Shown in pieces: positions 1 to 7,962 of a stretch of 50,863 nt of DNA (position 1 is the first letter of the stretch; the number at the start of each line of letters is the position of its first letter). Below the pieces are notes generated by a model. The model made no database searches. It had not been told where the DNA came from and was given only the letters and a program-made list of their open reading frames with translations. Source of the DNA: Chloroflexota bacterium (GTDB lineage: Bacteria > Chloroflexota > Anaerolineae > Aggregatilineales > Phototrophicaceae); NCBI GenBank assembly GCA_009840575.1, contig VXNO01000174.1, forward strand, positions 1 through 50,863, given 5' to 3'. The translations under genes and the position numbers were made by a program.

Positions 1-54
<54 letters not shown>

Positions 55-56
55 AA

Positions 57-117
57 ACGGGCGAGTCACCGCCTCGCCCTACGCTAAATCTCTGTGCCTC
101 TGCGCCTCTGTGGCAAA
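57..117. repeat. Dispersed repeat, copy a (hairpin module plus CACAGAGG module)
   Basis: The first part, GGGCGAGTCACCGCCTCGCC, is an imperfect inverted repeat (GGGCGAG / CTCGCCC-like). The second part is a CTCTGTGCCTCTG-rich module. The same two-part unit recurs near 13.97, 17.5, 27.9 and 32.9 kb, and single modules recur at 3.67, 4.93, 6.06 and 18.9 kb. The last codons and stop of coaE lie inside this copy. Confidence 0.75.
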
Positions 118-714
118 TGCGCGCTGCCACGCCTGCTGGATTTGCGCGCGCGTTTCAGCGATGGAGCCGTGGTTGCGAATGATGACATCCGCCGCCGCCA
201 ATTTATCAGCTTGGCTATTTTGGGCGGCGATGCGCTGCTGTGCCGCTGCTTTGGTCATGCCCCGTTGTTCAATTAAGCGCGCAAGCCGGGTCGCGGGCGG
301 CGCATCCACCACCCAGACGGCATCGACAGCCCCGCGTAGCTCGCCTTCCAACAGCTTGATGGCTTCGATGACGACGACATCAGCCTCGGCAGCGCGCGCC
401 AGGGCGGCTATGCGTTCGCGCACGGCTGGGTGGGTGATGGCTTCCAGTCGACGCAGAGCGGCTGGCTCCGCGAAGACGATATCGCCCAATTTGGAGCGGA
501 CGATTTCGCCATTCGCATCCAGGATAGTATTGCCGAATGCCTGTAGAATCGCGGCATAGGCGGGCTGCCCTTTGCCTATGACCTCATGCGCAACCTGGTC
601 GGCGTCGATCGTGAATGCGCCCAACTCTGCCAGCAGCCGCCGCGCCAGCGACTTGCCGGTGGCGATGTTGCCAGTCAAACCGATGATGAATTTACAGGGA
701 AAAGCTGCGCTCAT
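79..714 (-). CDS. coaE: Dephospho-CoA kinase
   Basis: CoaE carries out the last step of coenzyme A synthesis, ATP-dependent phosphorylation of the 3'-OH of dephospho-CoA, in the cytosol. The 211-aa product starts MSAAFPCKFIIGLTGNIATG and has a P-loop (GNIATGKS) at about residues 15-22 followed by the family-typical FTIDADQVAHEV segment, where the Asp is the expected catalytic residue; ITHPAVRE is also typical of CoaE. Length matches the family (about 200 aa). A GGAG lies a few bases upstream of the ATG at 714. The C-terminus is odd: the last ten or so residues (TEAQRHRDLA) are encoded by the CACAGAGG module of a dispersed repeat, so the original 3' end has probably been replaced or extended. 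It stands alone, with no operon partner visible. Confidence 0.93.
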   Translation of the reverse strand: MSAAFPCKFIIGLTGNIATGKSLARRLLAELGAFTIDADQVAHEVIGKGQPAYAAILQAFGNTILDANGEIVRSKLGDIVFAEPAALRRLEAITHPAVRERIAALARAAEADVVVIEAIKLLEGELRGAVDAVWVVDAPPATRLARLIEQRGMTKAAAQQRIAAQNSQADKLAAADVIIRNHGSIAETRAQIQQAWQRAFATEAQRHRDLA

Positions 715-795
715 TGTGGCTCCTGCCGCTGGCGATTATGGACAAGTTTAGCAGGGTATTCGCTACTGAGGCATAGAGGCGCAGAGAGTTTTACC

Positions 796-823
796 TTGGC
801 GCGAACATACCAGCACCTATAAA
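796..823 (+). promoter_or_regulatory. Putative sigma-70 promoter ahead of terminase genes
   Basis: TTGGCG (796-801), 16-base spacer, TATAAA (818-823). A start near 830 would give a leader of about 140 bases before the small-terminase-like gene. The palindrome at 821-842 overlaps the expected start site. Called by eye only. Confidence 0.4.
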
Positions 824-842
824 TAGAACATTTGTGCTATTT
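821..842. promoter_or_regulatory. 22-bp palindrome resembling a LexA/SOS box
   Basis: AAATAGAACATTTGTGCTAT continues to TT; 9 of 11 half-site positions are symmetric. The core GAAC-N4-GTGC differs at one base from the Gram-positive type LexA box GAAC-N4-GTTC. It sits directly downstream of a TATAAA -10, where a repressor would block initiation. Assigning it to LexA is inference. Confidence 0.4.
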
Positions 843-857
843 CATAAGTGTGCCTGA

Positions 858-934
858 AGAGATGCTCGGGCGCGGACAGATGCCAAGCCGCTGCCGTTTT
901 CCAGCCGGAGGGCGAGTTTTGAGCATCTCTTTTA
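858..934 (+). terminator. Long hairpin followed by T-rich tract (attenuator-like)
   Basis: AGAGATGCTC (858-867) is perfectly complementary to GAGCATCTCT (921-930), closing a 53-base GC-rich interior, and is followed by TTTTAGTTT on the plus strand. It lies between the putative promoter and the terminase genes, so it could be an attenuator, a terminator or a small structured RNA. Confidence 0.4.
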
Positions 935-970
935 GTTTGCCCGCCCCGCGCAAGCGCAAAGGAGCCACCC

Positions 971-1573
971 ATGTCGCGCCGCTATTGGCTGGAGACCAAG
1001 ATCGACGCGCTCAACCAGATCGACCAGCACGATGGCGACGCCGCTTTGGTCAGCGATGTGCTGGAGATCCCGCTGGCGACCCTGCGCGGCTGGCTGGCGA
1101 AAGAAAGTGATTTGCGGCGCGCATATAACCTGCGGCGGCAAGGCCAGTTTGAACGGCTGAAGCGCGACCTGCAAAGCGATATGCTGCTGCGCGGCAAAGC
1201 CATCTTGTCGGAGTTGGACGCCCAACAGCTGGCAAAAGCGCCACTCAACCAACTGGCAGCCGCTTTGGGCAGCCTTGTAACCCAGGCATTGAAATTGGAG
1301 GAGGCGACACAAGCCCGTGCCGAAGACGACGAGCGCGTCATCCGAGTCGAATACTATTACGATGGTCAGGTCCAGGATGCTCCACCCTGGTCAGGCGCAA
1401 GTGATGGACAACCCCGCGCGGTTCAAAGTGGTGGCTTGCGGACGCCGCTGGGGCAAGACCGAGCTGGGCAAAACGGCGCTGCTGCGGATGGCGCTGCAAC
1501 ACCAGCGGCGCGCATGGTGGCTGGCACCTACCATATTGATGGCCAGCCAGGTTTGGCGCGACCTAAAAAATAG
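971..1573 (+). CDS. Small-terminase-like helix-turn-helix protein (3' end uncertain)
   Basis: The reading frame starts with a good ribosome binding site (AAAGGAG, six bases before ATG). The first roughly 130 residues look real: an N-terminal HTH-like segment (VLEIPLATLRGWLAKESD) of the kind found in phage terminase small subunits, then a charged helical stretch. From about residue 135 the frame runs through the start of the large-terminase gene in a different frame and turns into low-complexity Gly/Ala sequence, so the natural stop has probably been lost by a frameshift. In phages the small subunit recognises packaging DNA and feeds it to the large subunit. Function is inferred mainly from position next to the large terminase; the HTH is visible, the family match is not certain. 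Confidence 0.5.
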   Translation: MSRRYWLETKIDALNQIDQHDGDAALVSDVLEIPLATLRGWLAKESDLRRAYNLRRQGQFERLKRDLQSDMLLRGKAILSELDAQQLAKAPLNQLAAALGSLVTQALKLEEATQARAEDDERVIRVEYYYDGQVQDAPPWSGASDGQPRAVQSGGLRTPLGQDRAGQNGAAADGAATPAARMVAGTYHIDGQPGLARPKK

Positions 1574-2555
1574 CCTGCACAGCCTGACATACGCCCGCAT
1601 AAGCGAAACTGAAAAGCGCATCGATATCGCCGGCGGCGGCATGATCGCCGTGCGCAGCGCCCACCACCCTGATAGCCTGCGCGGAGAAGGGCTTGACCTG
1701 GCGGTGCTGGATGAAGCCGCGTATATGCAGCCGCGCGTCTGGCAGGAAATTGTGCGCCCCATGCTGACGACCACCCGGGGCGGCGCGCTCTTCCTCAGTA
1801 CGCCGCTAGGCAAGAATTGGTTCTATGACCTGTTTCGCATCGGCATGGACAACGCCGAAGACGAATACGCCGCCTTCCATTTCAGCACCGCCAGCAACCC
1901 GCTCATCGCCGCCGAGGAGATGGAGAGCGTCCGCCGCCGCAGTACCGAGCATATTTGGAATGTGGAATACCTGGCTCACTTCAGCGACGAGAGCGGCGCG
2001 GTCTTCCGCGGGATCCGCCAGGCGGTGCAGCCACGTCGTCAAAGCGCGCCTATCGCCGGGCACAGCTATATCGCCGGGGTCGATTGGGGGCGCAGCCATG
2101 ATTTCACCGTCATCGCCATCATTGATGCGACCGAACGGCGGCTGGTAGCGCTGGACCGCTTCAACGAGATCGGCTGGGCATTGCAGCGGGGGCGGCTGCG
2201 GGCATTGGCGCAGCGCTGGGGGGCGCAAGTCATCTGGGCGGAGAGCAACAGCATCGGCGCGCCCAATATCGAAGCCCTGCAAGCCGAAGGGCTGCCGGTG
2301 CGCGGCTTTGCCACCACCGCCAAGAGCAAATCACCGCTCATCGAGGCGCTGGCGCTGGCGCTGGAACGCCGTCAGTTGTGACTGCTGGACGACCCCGTGC
2401 TGCTGGGCGAGCTAGCCAGTTATGCGCTGGAGCGGCTGCCAGGCGGTGGTTATCGGTATAGCGCGCCGGCCGGCATGCACGACGACACGGTCATCGCGCT
2501 GGCGCTGGCTTGGCACGGCGTGATGCACAGCGGCGCTCGCTTCGACTTTGCGTGA
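1317..2555 (+). pseudogene. Phage terminase large subunit, interrupted by in-frame TGA
   Basis: The large terminase is the ATPase/nuclease that packages phage DNA. Visible parts are the Walker A motif ACGRRWGKTE, Walker B LAVLDEAAY, a coupling motif region LFLSTPLGKN, and a nuclease-domain start AGVDWGRSHDF with the expected first Asp. A TGA at 2379-2381 stops the frame after RRQL. The same frame then continues for 57 codons to 2553-2555 and contains the expected nuclease end GMHDDTVIALALAW with the final metal-binding Asp pair. The TGA most simply arose from CGA. Likely true starts are ATG 1362 or 1377 (MLHPGQAQVM). No portal, capsid or tail genes follow, so this is an orphan or decaying packaging module. 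Confidence 0.7.
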
Positions 2556-2609
2556 TGTTCAGGACAGGGCTGTGGTAAAATGCGGCGAAAGCCAGCGCAA
2601 GGACATCCT

Positions 2610-3665
2610 ATGTACAATCCCAAAGCACATCTACAGCGACTGGTCGAGACGCACGCGCCCAGCGGCTACGAAGCGCCAGTGGCGGACTTGCTGCGCGATG
2701 AGTGGGCGGCGCTCGTGGACGAATTTGAAAGCGACCGCCTGGGCAGCTTGATTGGTATCAAGCGCGGGCAGGGCGGCGGACGCAAGCTCATGCTGGCGGC
2801 GCACATGGATGAAATCGGCTTGATGGTGCGCGAGGTTGTCGATGGCTTCGTCTATGTGCATCGCATCAGCGGCATCGACCCGCGCGTGATGCTGGCGCAG
2901 CCGGTCTTGGTGCATGGGCAGCGCCTTCTGCCCGGCGTCGTCGCTACTATGCCGCCGCACATGCTGGCAGCCAGCGATAGAAAAAGTTACCCGCCCATTG
3001 ATGCGCTGGTGGTCGATTTGGGTTTGCCGGCTAGCGAAGTCGAGCAAATCGTGCAGATTGGCGACCTGGTCACCATGGACGCGCCGATGATCGACCTCAA
3101 AGGGCGGTTGGCAGCCTCCAAAGCCATGGACGACCGCGCCTGCATCGCCGTCATCACCACTTGCCTGGAACTGTTGCGCGCAATGCGGCATGAATGGGAT
3201 GTCTACGCAGCCGCCACAGTGCAAGAAGAAGTCGGCTTGCGCGGCGCGACAACAGCCGCCAACTACATCCAGCCCGATTGCGCCATCGCCCTGGATGTGG
3301 GTTTTGCCGAGCAACCGGGCGTGCAAAATGGTGCCAAGCTGGGCGGCGGACCGCAATTGGGCATCGGCGCGAACTTCCATCCCCAAATGGTCAAGCGGCT
3401 GCAAGAAGTGGCTGCTTATCACGATATCTCCTGGCAGCATGACATCATGCCGGCGCGCACCGGCACCGATGCCTGGGCCATCCAGGTCGCGCGTGAGGGC
3501 GTGCCGACGGCGCTGCTGAGCATCCCGCTGCGCAACATGCACTCGCCGGTCGAGACGCTGGACATCAAAGATATTGAACGGTGCGGTCGCCTGCTGGCGC
3601 ATTTCATCTGCGCGCTGGATGAGGGCTTTGTAGACTTCCTGTCGCTTTCCCCCGCGGCGGACTAG
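2610..3665 (+). CDS. M42 family metallopeptidase (glutamyl/deblocking aminopeptidase-like)
   Basis: M42 enzymes are cytosolic, cobalt/zinc-dependent aminopeptidases that usually form tetrahedral dodecamers and trim peptides to amino acids. The 351-aa product shows the family signatures in order: APSGYE near the N-terminus, LAAHMDEIGLMV (first metal His and Asp), KAMDDRA (bridging Asp), QEEVGLRGA (catalytic Glu and metal Glu), ALDVGF (metal Asp) and MHSPVE (last metal His). Length is typical for the family. The start at 2610 (MYNPKAHL) is preferred over 2580 because CAAGGA lies just upstream. It is a single gene on the plus strand, ending against a dispersed-repeat hairpin at 3673. Substrate specificity within M42 cannot be decided from sequence alone. 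Confidence 0.88.
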   Translation: MYNPKAHLQRLVETHAPSGYEAPVADLLRDEWAALVDEFESDRLGSLIGIKRGQGGGRKLMLAAHMDEIGLMVREVVDGFVYVHRISGIDPRVMLAQPVLVHGQRLLPGVVATMPPHMLAASDRKSYPPIDALVVDLGLPASEVEQIVQIGDLVTMDAPMIDLKGRLAASKAMDDRACIAVITTCLELLRAMRHEWDVYAAATVQEEVGLRGATTAANYIQPDCAIALDVGFAEQPGVQNGAKLGGGPQLGIGANFHPQMVKRLQEVAAYHDISWQHDIMPARTGTDAWAIQVAREGVPTALLSIPLRNMHSPVETLDIKDIERCGRLLAHFICALDEGFVDFLSLSPAAD

Positions 3666-3672
3666 GGGGCTG

Positions 3673-3699
3673 ACGGGCGAGTCATCGCCTCGCCCCTAC
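3673..3699. repeat. Dispersed repeat, copy b (hairpin module only)
   Basis: GGGCGAGTCATCGCCTCGCC followed by CCTAC; it folds as GGGCGAG...CTCGCCC with a 7-base loop. It lies between the convergent 3' ends of the M42 gene and the binding-protein-like gene, so it could act as a bidirectional terminator. Confidence 0.7.
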
Positions 3700-3718
3700 A
3701 CGAAACTTTGCGGGTATT

Positions 3719-4876
3719 TCAGTCCCGGTACAGCGCTTTGGCTTCGGCGAAGAGCTTCTTCAGGTCGTCCAGCGGCTTGCGTTCATCGCCGCCCTGCATC
3801 AGGTAATCGCGGATGGGCGCGCCGGCGTGATCCTGGAAGTGCAGATAGCCCGGGAAACGCGGACGCAGATAAGCGCGATCCAAAGCCGGCAAGGTATTTC
3901 GAAAGTAGTTGCTACTGCGCCGATTGACCTCGTCGTCCAGCCAGGCGCTGCGATGCCCGGGTTGCCCGCCGTTGTCAAAGAAAATGCTGCGCTGGATACG
4001 CGGGCTGGCGCTAAACATGGCGTATTCCAGCGCTACCTGCGGATGCTGGCATGCGGCGGATATTGCCAAGCCCGTGCCGCCCAGCGTCGACTGGCAGCGC
4101 CCCGCCCCGCCGATAGCGACCATATCCGTGAAGACCAGGATATTCTCCGAATAGCCGGCGCGCGAATAATTGCTATAGCCATAAGCGAAAGGGCAATAGA
4201 CATAATCATCGCGCCGTGAAAGCGCCTCGTAGACCGCGATGGGGTTCATGTCAAAGATCTCGCGGGGGCAAAGAGACGCCAATTCACGCAACTGCCCCAG
4301 CGCGTGCAGGCACATGGCATCGCTGGCTGCCCACTCGTCATGCGCAAATGGCGGCTCTCCCTGCGTCGCGCAGAGCATATAGAAATTCATCAAGGTGTCG
4401 ATGGGGATGCCGGGCATGATGACCCGCCCGGCGCGCGCCAGCTCCAGCAGGTCCTCCCAGCTTTGCGGCAGTTGCAAGCCGTAGCGCGCCAGCAGATCGG
4501 GACGATAAGAAGCGACCGGCGTTGCGGCGTCGATGGCCAGCGCGCACTGGCTGCCAGCGAAGATATAGCTAGGGTGCGATTGGCCGACCGAGTTGGCGGC
4601 TTGGTCCGCCAGGAACTCGGACGGCAGGCGCTCGTTCAGCGGCATCAGTACGCCACTGTGCGCGGCATAACCTGCCCAGGGATGGTCGATGACCAGCAGG
4701 TCATAGCGCTCCGCCAAGCCCTGGATCGGCGCGTCGGCAAATTCTTGCAAAGACCGCTTGTCCCAGCTTATGTCTACCTGCGGGCGCAGCTCGCAGAATC
4801 GTTGCGCCGTTGCCACCACCGAAACATAGCCGCGCGAATGATTCCAGGTGATGCCGCGCAAATGCGTGCTCGCCAT
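3719..4876 (-). CDS. Extracellular solute-binding-like protein lacking a signal peptide
   Basis: The 385-aa product resembles family 1 solute-binding proteins of ABC importers: LRGITWNHSRG near the N-terminus, a hinge region with LARYGLQLPQSWEDLLELA, and the GGTGLAISA segment near residue 280. Start 4876 (MASTHLRG) is chosen because GGAAGAGGA sits directly upstream; the longer track start at 4945 would run through a dispersed repeat fragment. Starting there, no hydrophobic signal sequence or lipobox is present, so the protein should stay in the cytosol, which is odd for this fold. I recall similar leaderless proteins next to CaiB/MaoC genes in other bacteria; that is memory, not shown here. 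The SMP-30-like gene lies 75 bases upstream on the same strand. No permease genes adjoin it. Confidence 0.7.
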   Translation of the reverse strand: MASTHLRGITWNHSRGYVSVVATAQRFCELRPQVDISWDKRSLQEFADAPIQGLAERYDLLVIDHPWAGYAAHSGVLMPLNERLPSEFLADQAANSVGQSHPSYIFAGSQCALAIDAATPVASYRPDLLARYGLQLPQSWEDLLELARAGRVIMPGIPIDTLMNFYMLCATQGEPPFAHDEWAASDAMCLHALGQLRELASLCPREIFDMNPIAVYEALSRRDDYVYCPFAYGYSNYSRAGYSENILVFTDMVAIGGAGRCQSTLGGTGLAISAACQHPQVALEYAMFSASPRIQRSIFFDNGGQPGHRSAWLDDEVNRRSSNYFRNTLPALDRAYLRPRFPGYLHFQDHAGAPIRDYLMQGGDERKPLDDLKKLFAEAKALYRD

Positions 4877-4925
4877 TTTTTCCTCTTCCCGTCGCTTGTT
4901 GTAAAGCGAGCATTTTAGCAGATAA

Positions 4926-4946
4926 GCTCTGTGCCTTTGTGGCAAA
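4926..4946. repeat. Dispersed repeat fragment (CACAGAGG module)
   Basis: GCTCTGTGCCTTTGTGGCAA is a lone copy of the second module, in the gap between the SMP-30-like gene and the binding-protein-like gene. Confidence 0.5.
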
Positions 4947-4951
4947 ATACC

Positions 4952-5950
4952 TCAGGGCAGCTCCAGCACATCCAGCGCGAAGGGCAATTGCGGGACTGTG
5001 CCAAAGCCCAGGCTGAATTGGTTCCAATTCGTAACATAGAGGCGTCCGCGCCCGGCATCCCAGGCCACATCGCTTGCGCCACGGAAGTCGCGCGCCAGCA
5101 TATCCAGTTCGCCGTCCCGCAAGCGCGCCGCCCGATTCCAGCCCAGCAAGGCGACATAGACCTCGCCATCAGGCGCGACATCAATGCCGTCAAATCCGTA
5201 GCTCTTCGCATCAAGGTCGGCGAACAGGACTTCGGGAGCGGCGTCAGGCGCATCAATCGCTACCCGCAAGACGGCATCGTTGGCGCTGTCGGTGACCAGC
5301 AGGGCGTGGCGAAGGCGGTCATAAGCCAGGCCGGTCGGGGCAGCGCCGGGATCGTCTGGTTGCCAAAATTCGTCCAGCTTGGCCTCATGATAGCGCAAGA
5401 CGCGCGGCGGGTCGCGGTCGCTGATGTAGATGCTGCCAGCGCGGTCGAGGGCAATATCATCGGGCAGCATGACTCCGTTAATCCGACCCGGCGGGATGGC
5501 CACGACTTGCTCAAGGCTGCCCTCCGCATAGCGCCAGACGACAGCCCCCTGCGCGTCCAGCGGACTGATGCGGTCGAGGATATAGAGCGCGTCATCGGCG
5601 TAGCCCAGCCCGCTGACCGAGCCGATACGGCCGGCAGCCGTGGGGATTTCGCGCGCTGTGCCAGCGGGGTCAATCGCCCAGAGCGCGCCGGTCTTGTAAC
5701 TGCCGGTGTAGACCGTGCCATCCTGCGCCAGTGCCAGCGCGGCTGGGTAGGCTTCATCGCTGGGCAAAGCCACAAACTCGCGCACGGTCACCCCATCCGC
5801 GACAGCCTGCGGCAGGGAGCGGGGCGCGCTGCCCACAACGAACCAGGTCATGGCTACGATCAATACCGCGCCTATCAACAGGGTCAATAACAGGAAAAAG
5901 ACTGCGCGCAGGCGAGCGCGGCGGGTGGGTTGCGCCTCGGTTTCGGTCAC
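4952..5950 (-). CDS. Membrane-anchored SMP-30/NHL-like beta-propeller protein
   Basis: The 332-aa protein has a short charged N-terminus, one membrane segment at about residues 17-41 (VFFLLLTLLIGAVLIV) and a large outside domain. The domain shows repeated propeller-like strands such as YPAALALAQDGTVYTGS, PDDIALDRAGSIYISDRD and FDGIDVAPDGEVYVALLG, the pattern of SMP-30/gluconolactonase and NHL propellers. The start codon is GTG with no clear ribosome binding site. SMP-30-like enzymes often hydrolyse sugar lactones using a bound divalent metal, but I cannot pin down the metal ligands, so the catalytic role is uncertain; it could be a binding propeller. It is upstream of the leaderless binding-protein-like gene on the same strand and may be co-transcribed. 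Confidence 0.65.
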   Translation of the reverse strand: MTETEAQPTRRARLRAVFFLLLTLLIGAVLIVAMTWFVVGSAPRSLPQAVADGVTVREFVALPSDEAYPAALALAQDGTVYTGSYKTGALWAIDPAGTAREIPTAAGRIGSVSGLGYADDALYILDRISPLDAQGAVVWRYAEGSLEQVVAIPPGRINGVMLPDDIALDRAGSIYISDRDPPRVLRYHEAKLDEFWQPDDPGAAPTGLAYDRLRHALLVTDSANDAVLRVAIDAPDAAPEVLFADLDAKSYGFDGIDVAPDGEVYVALLGWNRAARLRDGELDMLARDFRGASDVAWDAGRGRLYVTNWNQFSLGFGTVPQLPFALDVLELP

Positions 5951-6053
5951 GAGTCTATCGGCAATAGCAGGCAGATGCGCTTATGGTAAAGCAGTCGCGC
6001 CCAGCCGACAATAGGCGCTGCTGATTCGCCATGGCGGGACTCTCCGCAACAAG

Positions 6054-6080
6054 TTATTCACCACAGAGGGCGCAGAGGCT
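6054..6080. repeat. Dispersed repeat fragment (CACAGAGG module)
   Basis: TTATTCACCACAGAGGGCGC continues to AGAGGCT; it is a lone module between the GH3 gene end and the SMP-30-like gene start. The rest of 5951-6100 shows no gene. Confidence 0.5.
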
Positions 6081-6100
6081 ATACGTGCAATTCCGATAGA

Positions 6101-7750
6101 CTAAGCGCGCAATTCCGTGCCTGGCACTGTGATCGGTGTCCTGCCAATTGCCGGCGCGCGACCCAGTAGAACATCCGCCGCCGCCAGCGCCGCACAAGGG
6201 CGAAAACTGAAAGCGCAGACATAGCCGGCGATGTCAGGAAAGTCCGCCAGTTCGTAGGGTTCGCACAGCGCCAATACCAGCAGCCGCTCGCCCACGATTT
6301 CATGTAGCGCGCGGACGATCTGCGCTTGTCGGGAACGGTCGAAATCCATGCCCGGCAACGTATAGTTCTCGGTTACGGCGATGATAATGCCTTGCGCAGG
6401 CAGGTCGGCGCTGGTGAAATCTTCCGCAGCCATGACTCGCGCATTCGGGCAAGCCGCCTGCATCGCTTCGGCGAATACATCAAAAGCCGGCACAGTCTGG
6501 TTGGGACCGATGCCGCGCGTCTTGGTCAGCACAGCATAGGCGCTGCGGGTGGTGGAATTAACCAACGTGATGGGCGCGGACGGGTCAATGGGCAGCAGGC
6601 GCTGGCGGTCGCGGATGACGCTGATGGCGCGCCCGGCGATTTCCCGCTCTGCGGCGCGATGCTCCTGGCAGCCGACCAAGTCGCTTTCGGGCAGCGCATC
6701 GGTAGAGAAGCCCGCTTCCGTTTTCAGCCGCAAGATACGCGCGACTGCTTCATCAACCCGCGACATGGCGAGGCGACCGTCATGGACAGCCGTGATAACC
6801 GCGCCGATCAATGCGCGCTGATTCGCCAGGTATTGGCTGGCATCGTGGTCATAATGCTCTTCCGCGAGCATCATCAGGTCGACGCCGGCGTTAAATCCCT
6901 GGATGGCAGCATCAGCAGGCGCATAATTGCGCTTCATAGAGTGCATATTCATACTGTCGGAGACGACCAGCCCATCAAAGCCCAGCTCGCCGCGCAGCAA
7001 ATCGCCCAGGATAATTGGCGATAATGTGGCTGGGCGGACGGGGTCGAGCGCGCTGAAGATGATGTGCGAGGTCATGACAATTTTTGCGCCCGCCTTGATA
7101 CCAGCCGCGAATGGTGCCAGGTCAATCTCCAGCAATTCTTCGCGCGAGCGATGCACAGTCGACAAGCCGCGGTGGCTGTCCAAACGGGTATCGCCGTGCC
7201 CGGGGAAATGCTTCAAGGTAGCGACCGAGCCATTGTCCTGGAGGCCGCGCACCGCCGCAGCGGTCATCTTGGCGACCAGTGCCGGCTGCTCGCCGAAAGA
7301 ACGCATGCCGATGATGGCGTTGTAGGAGTTGGAGTTGCAGTCAGCGGCAGGACCCAGCACAACATTCAAGCCCACCGCCATGGTTTCGCGGGCGATCGTG
7401 CCATACATGCGGTAGGCGCAATCGGGGTCGTCGGTCGCGCCTAATGCCATATTGCCGGGGCCCATGGCGCTTTCAGCGGTCATGACCGACCAGGTGCCTT
7501 CCTGGTCCGCGCCCAGCAGCAGCGGGATGCCCAAACGGGTGCCGCGCGCGAAGGCTTGCAGGCGGTTGCGCAAACGCAGCGCCGCCGCCGCCGTAGGCAT
7601 ATTCTCATCGCTGATGTAGGCGCCGCCCACCAGGTGCTCGCCCATCAGGATGCGCGCTTCGTCCAGTTGGTCGCTGGCAAAAGCAAGCATGAACATCTGC
7701 CCGACCTTTTCTTCGACCGTCATGGATTGAAGTGTGGACTGGATGTTCAT
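6101..7750 (-). CDS. Glycoside hydrolase family 3 (NagZ-type beta-N-acetylhexosaminidase-like)
   Basis: GH3 enzymes remove terminal beta-linked sugars with retention. The 549-aa product has the N-terminal TIM-barrel with PLLLGADQEG, the NagZ-type KHFPGHGDT motif followed by DSH (the Asp/His acid-base loop of the NagZ branch), and VVSDSMNMHSM carrying the nucleophile Asp. A C-terminal GH3_C-like alpha/beta domain follows from about residue 390. No signal peptide is seen, suggesting a cytosolic enzyme acting on imported oligosaccharides or muropeptides. GGAG precedes the ATG at 7750. It is read in the same direction as the sugar ABC operons further right but is separated from them by a small plus-strand gene. 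Exact substrate is not determined; hexosaminide is the likely class from the His/Asp loop. Confidence 0.85.
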   Translation of the reverse strand: MNIQSTLQSMTVEEKVGQMFMLAFASDQLDEARILMGEHLVGGAYISDENMPTAAAALRLRNRLQAFARGTRLGIPLLLGADQEGTWSVMTAESAMGPGNMALGATDDPDCAYRMYGTIARETMAVGLNVVLGPAADCNSNSYNAIIGMRSFGEQPALVAKMTAAAVRGLQDNGSVATLKHFPGHGDTRLDSHRGLSTVHRSREELLEIDLAPFAAGIKAGAKIVMTSHIIFSALDPVRPATLSPIILGDLLRGELGFDGLVVSDSMNMHSMKRNYAPADAAIQGFNAGVDLMMLAEEHYDHDASQYLANQRALIGAVITAVHDGRLAMSRVDEAVARILRLKTEAGFSTDALPESDLVGCQEHRAAEREIAGRAISVIRDRQRLLPIDPSAPITLVNSTTRSAYAVLTKTRGIGPNQTVPAFDVFAEAMQAACPNARVMAAEDFTSADLPAQGIIIAVTENYTLPGMDFDRSRQAQIVRALHEIVGERLLVLALCEPYELADFPDIAGYVCAFSFRPCAALAAADVLLGRAPAIGRTPITVPGTELRA

Positions 7751-7962
7751 GGCGAATCTCCTGCAAGACTATTTGCCGAAAGCAGTCGTTCCAAACTAGC
7801 TACCTGGCAAGCTATTGTACCCCGGATAAGTTGACAGGCGCAGGCGACTTTGGCAAGTGAACAAGCGCAAATTGTGGATTTTACTCAGTTAAGAATGCGG
7901 GTGGCATTTATTTTACCTTTATGTTATCAATCATTAGCAACGGCTACTCAAGGAGGACGAAA

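Noticed and set aside
2379-2381. TGA in the large terminase as a second selenocysteine codon
   Set aside because: Terminases have no Cys/Sec at this site, no SECIS-like hairpin follows, and CGA to TGA is a simple mutation.
2631-3602. 323-aa minus-strand ORF opposite the M42 gene and other long shadow ORFs
   Set aside because: His/Arg/Gln-rich composition typical of antisense frames in GC-rich genes; no motif.
7831-7836. TTGACA as a -35 for the secreted protein gene at 7963
   Set aside because: No -10 hexamer at 16-18 bases.
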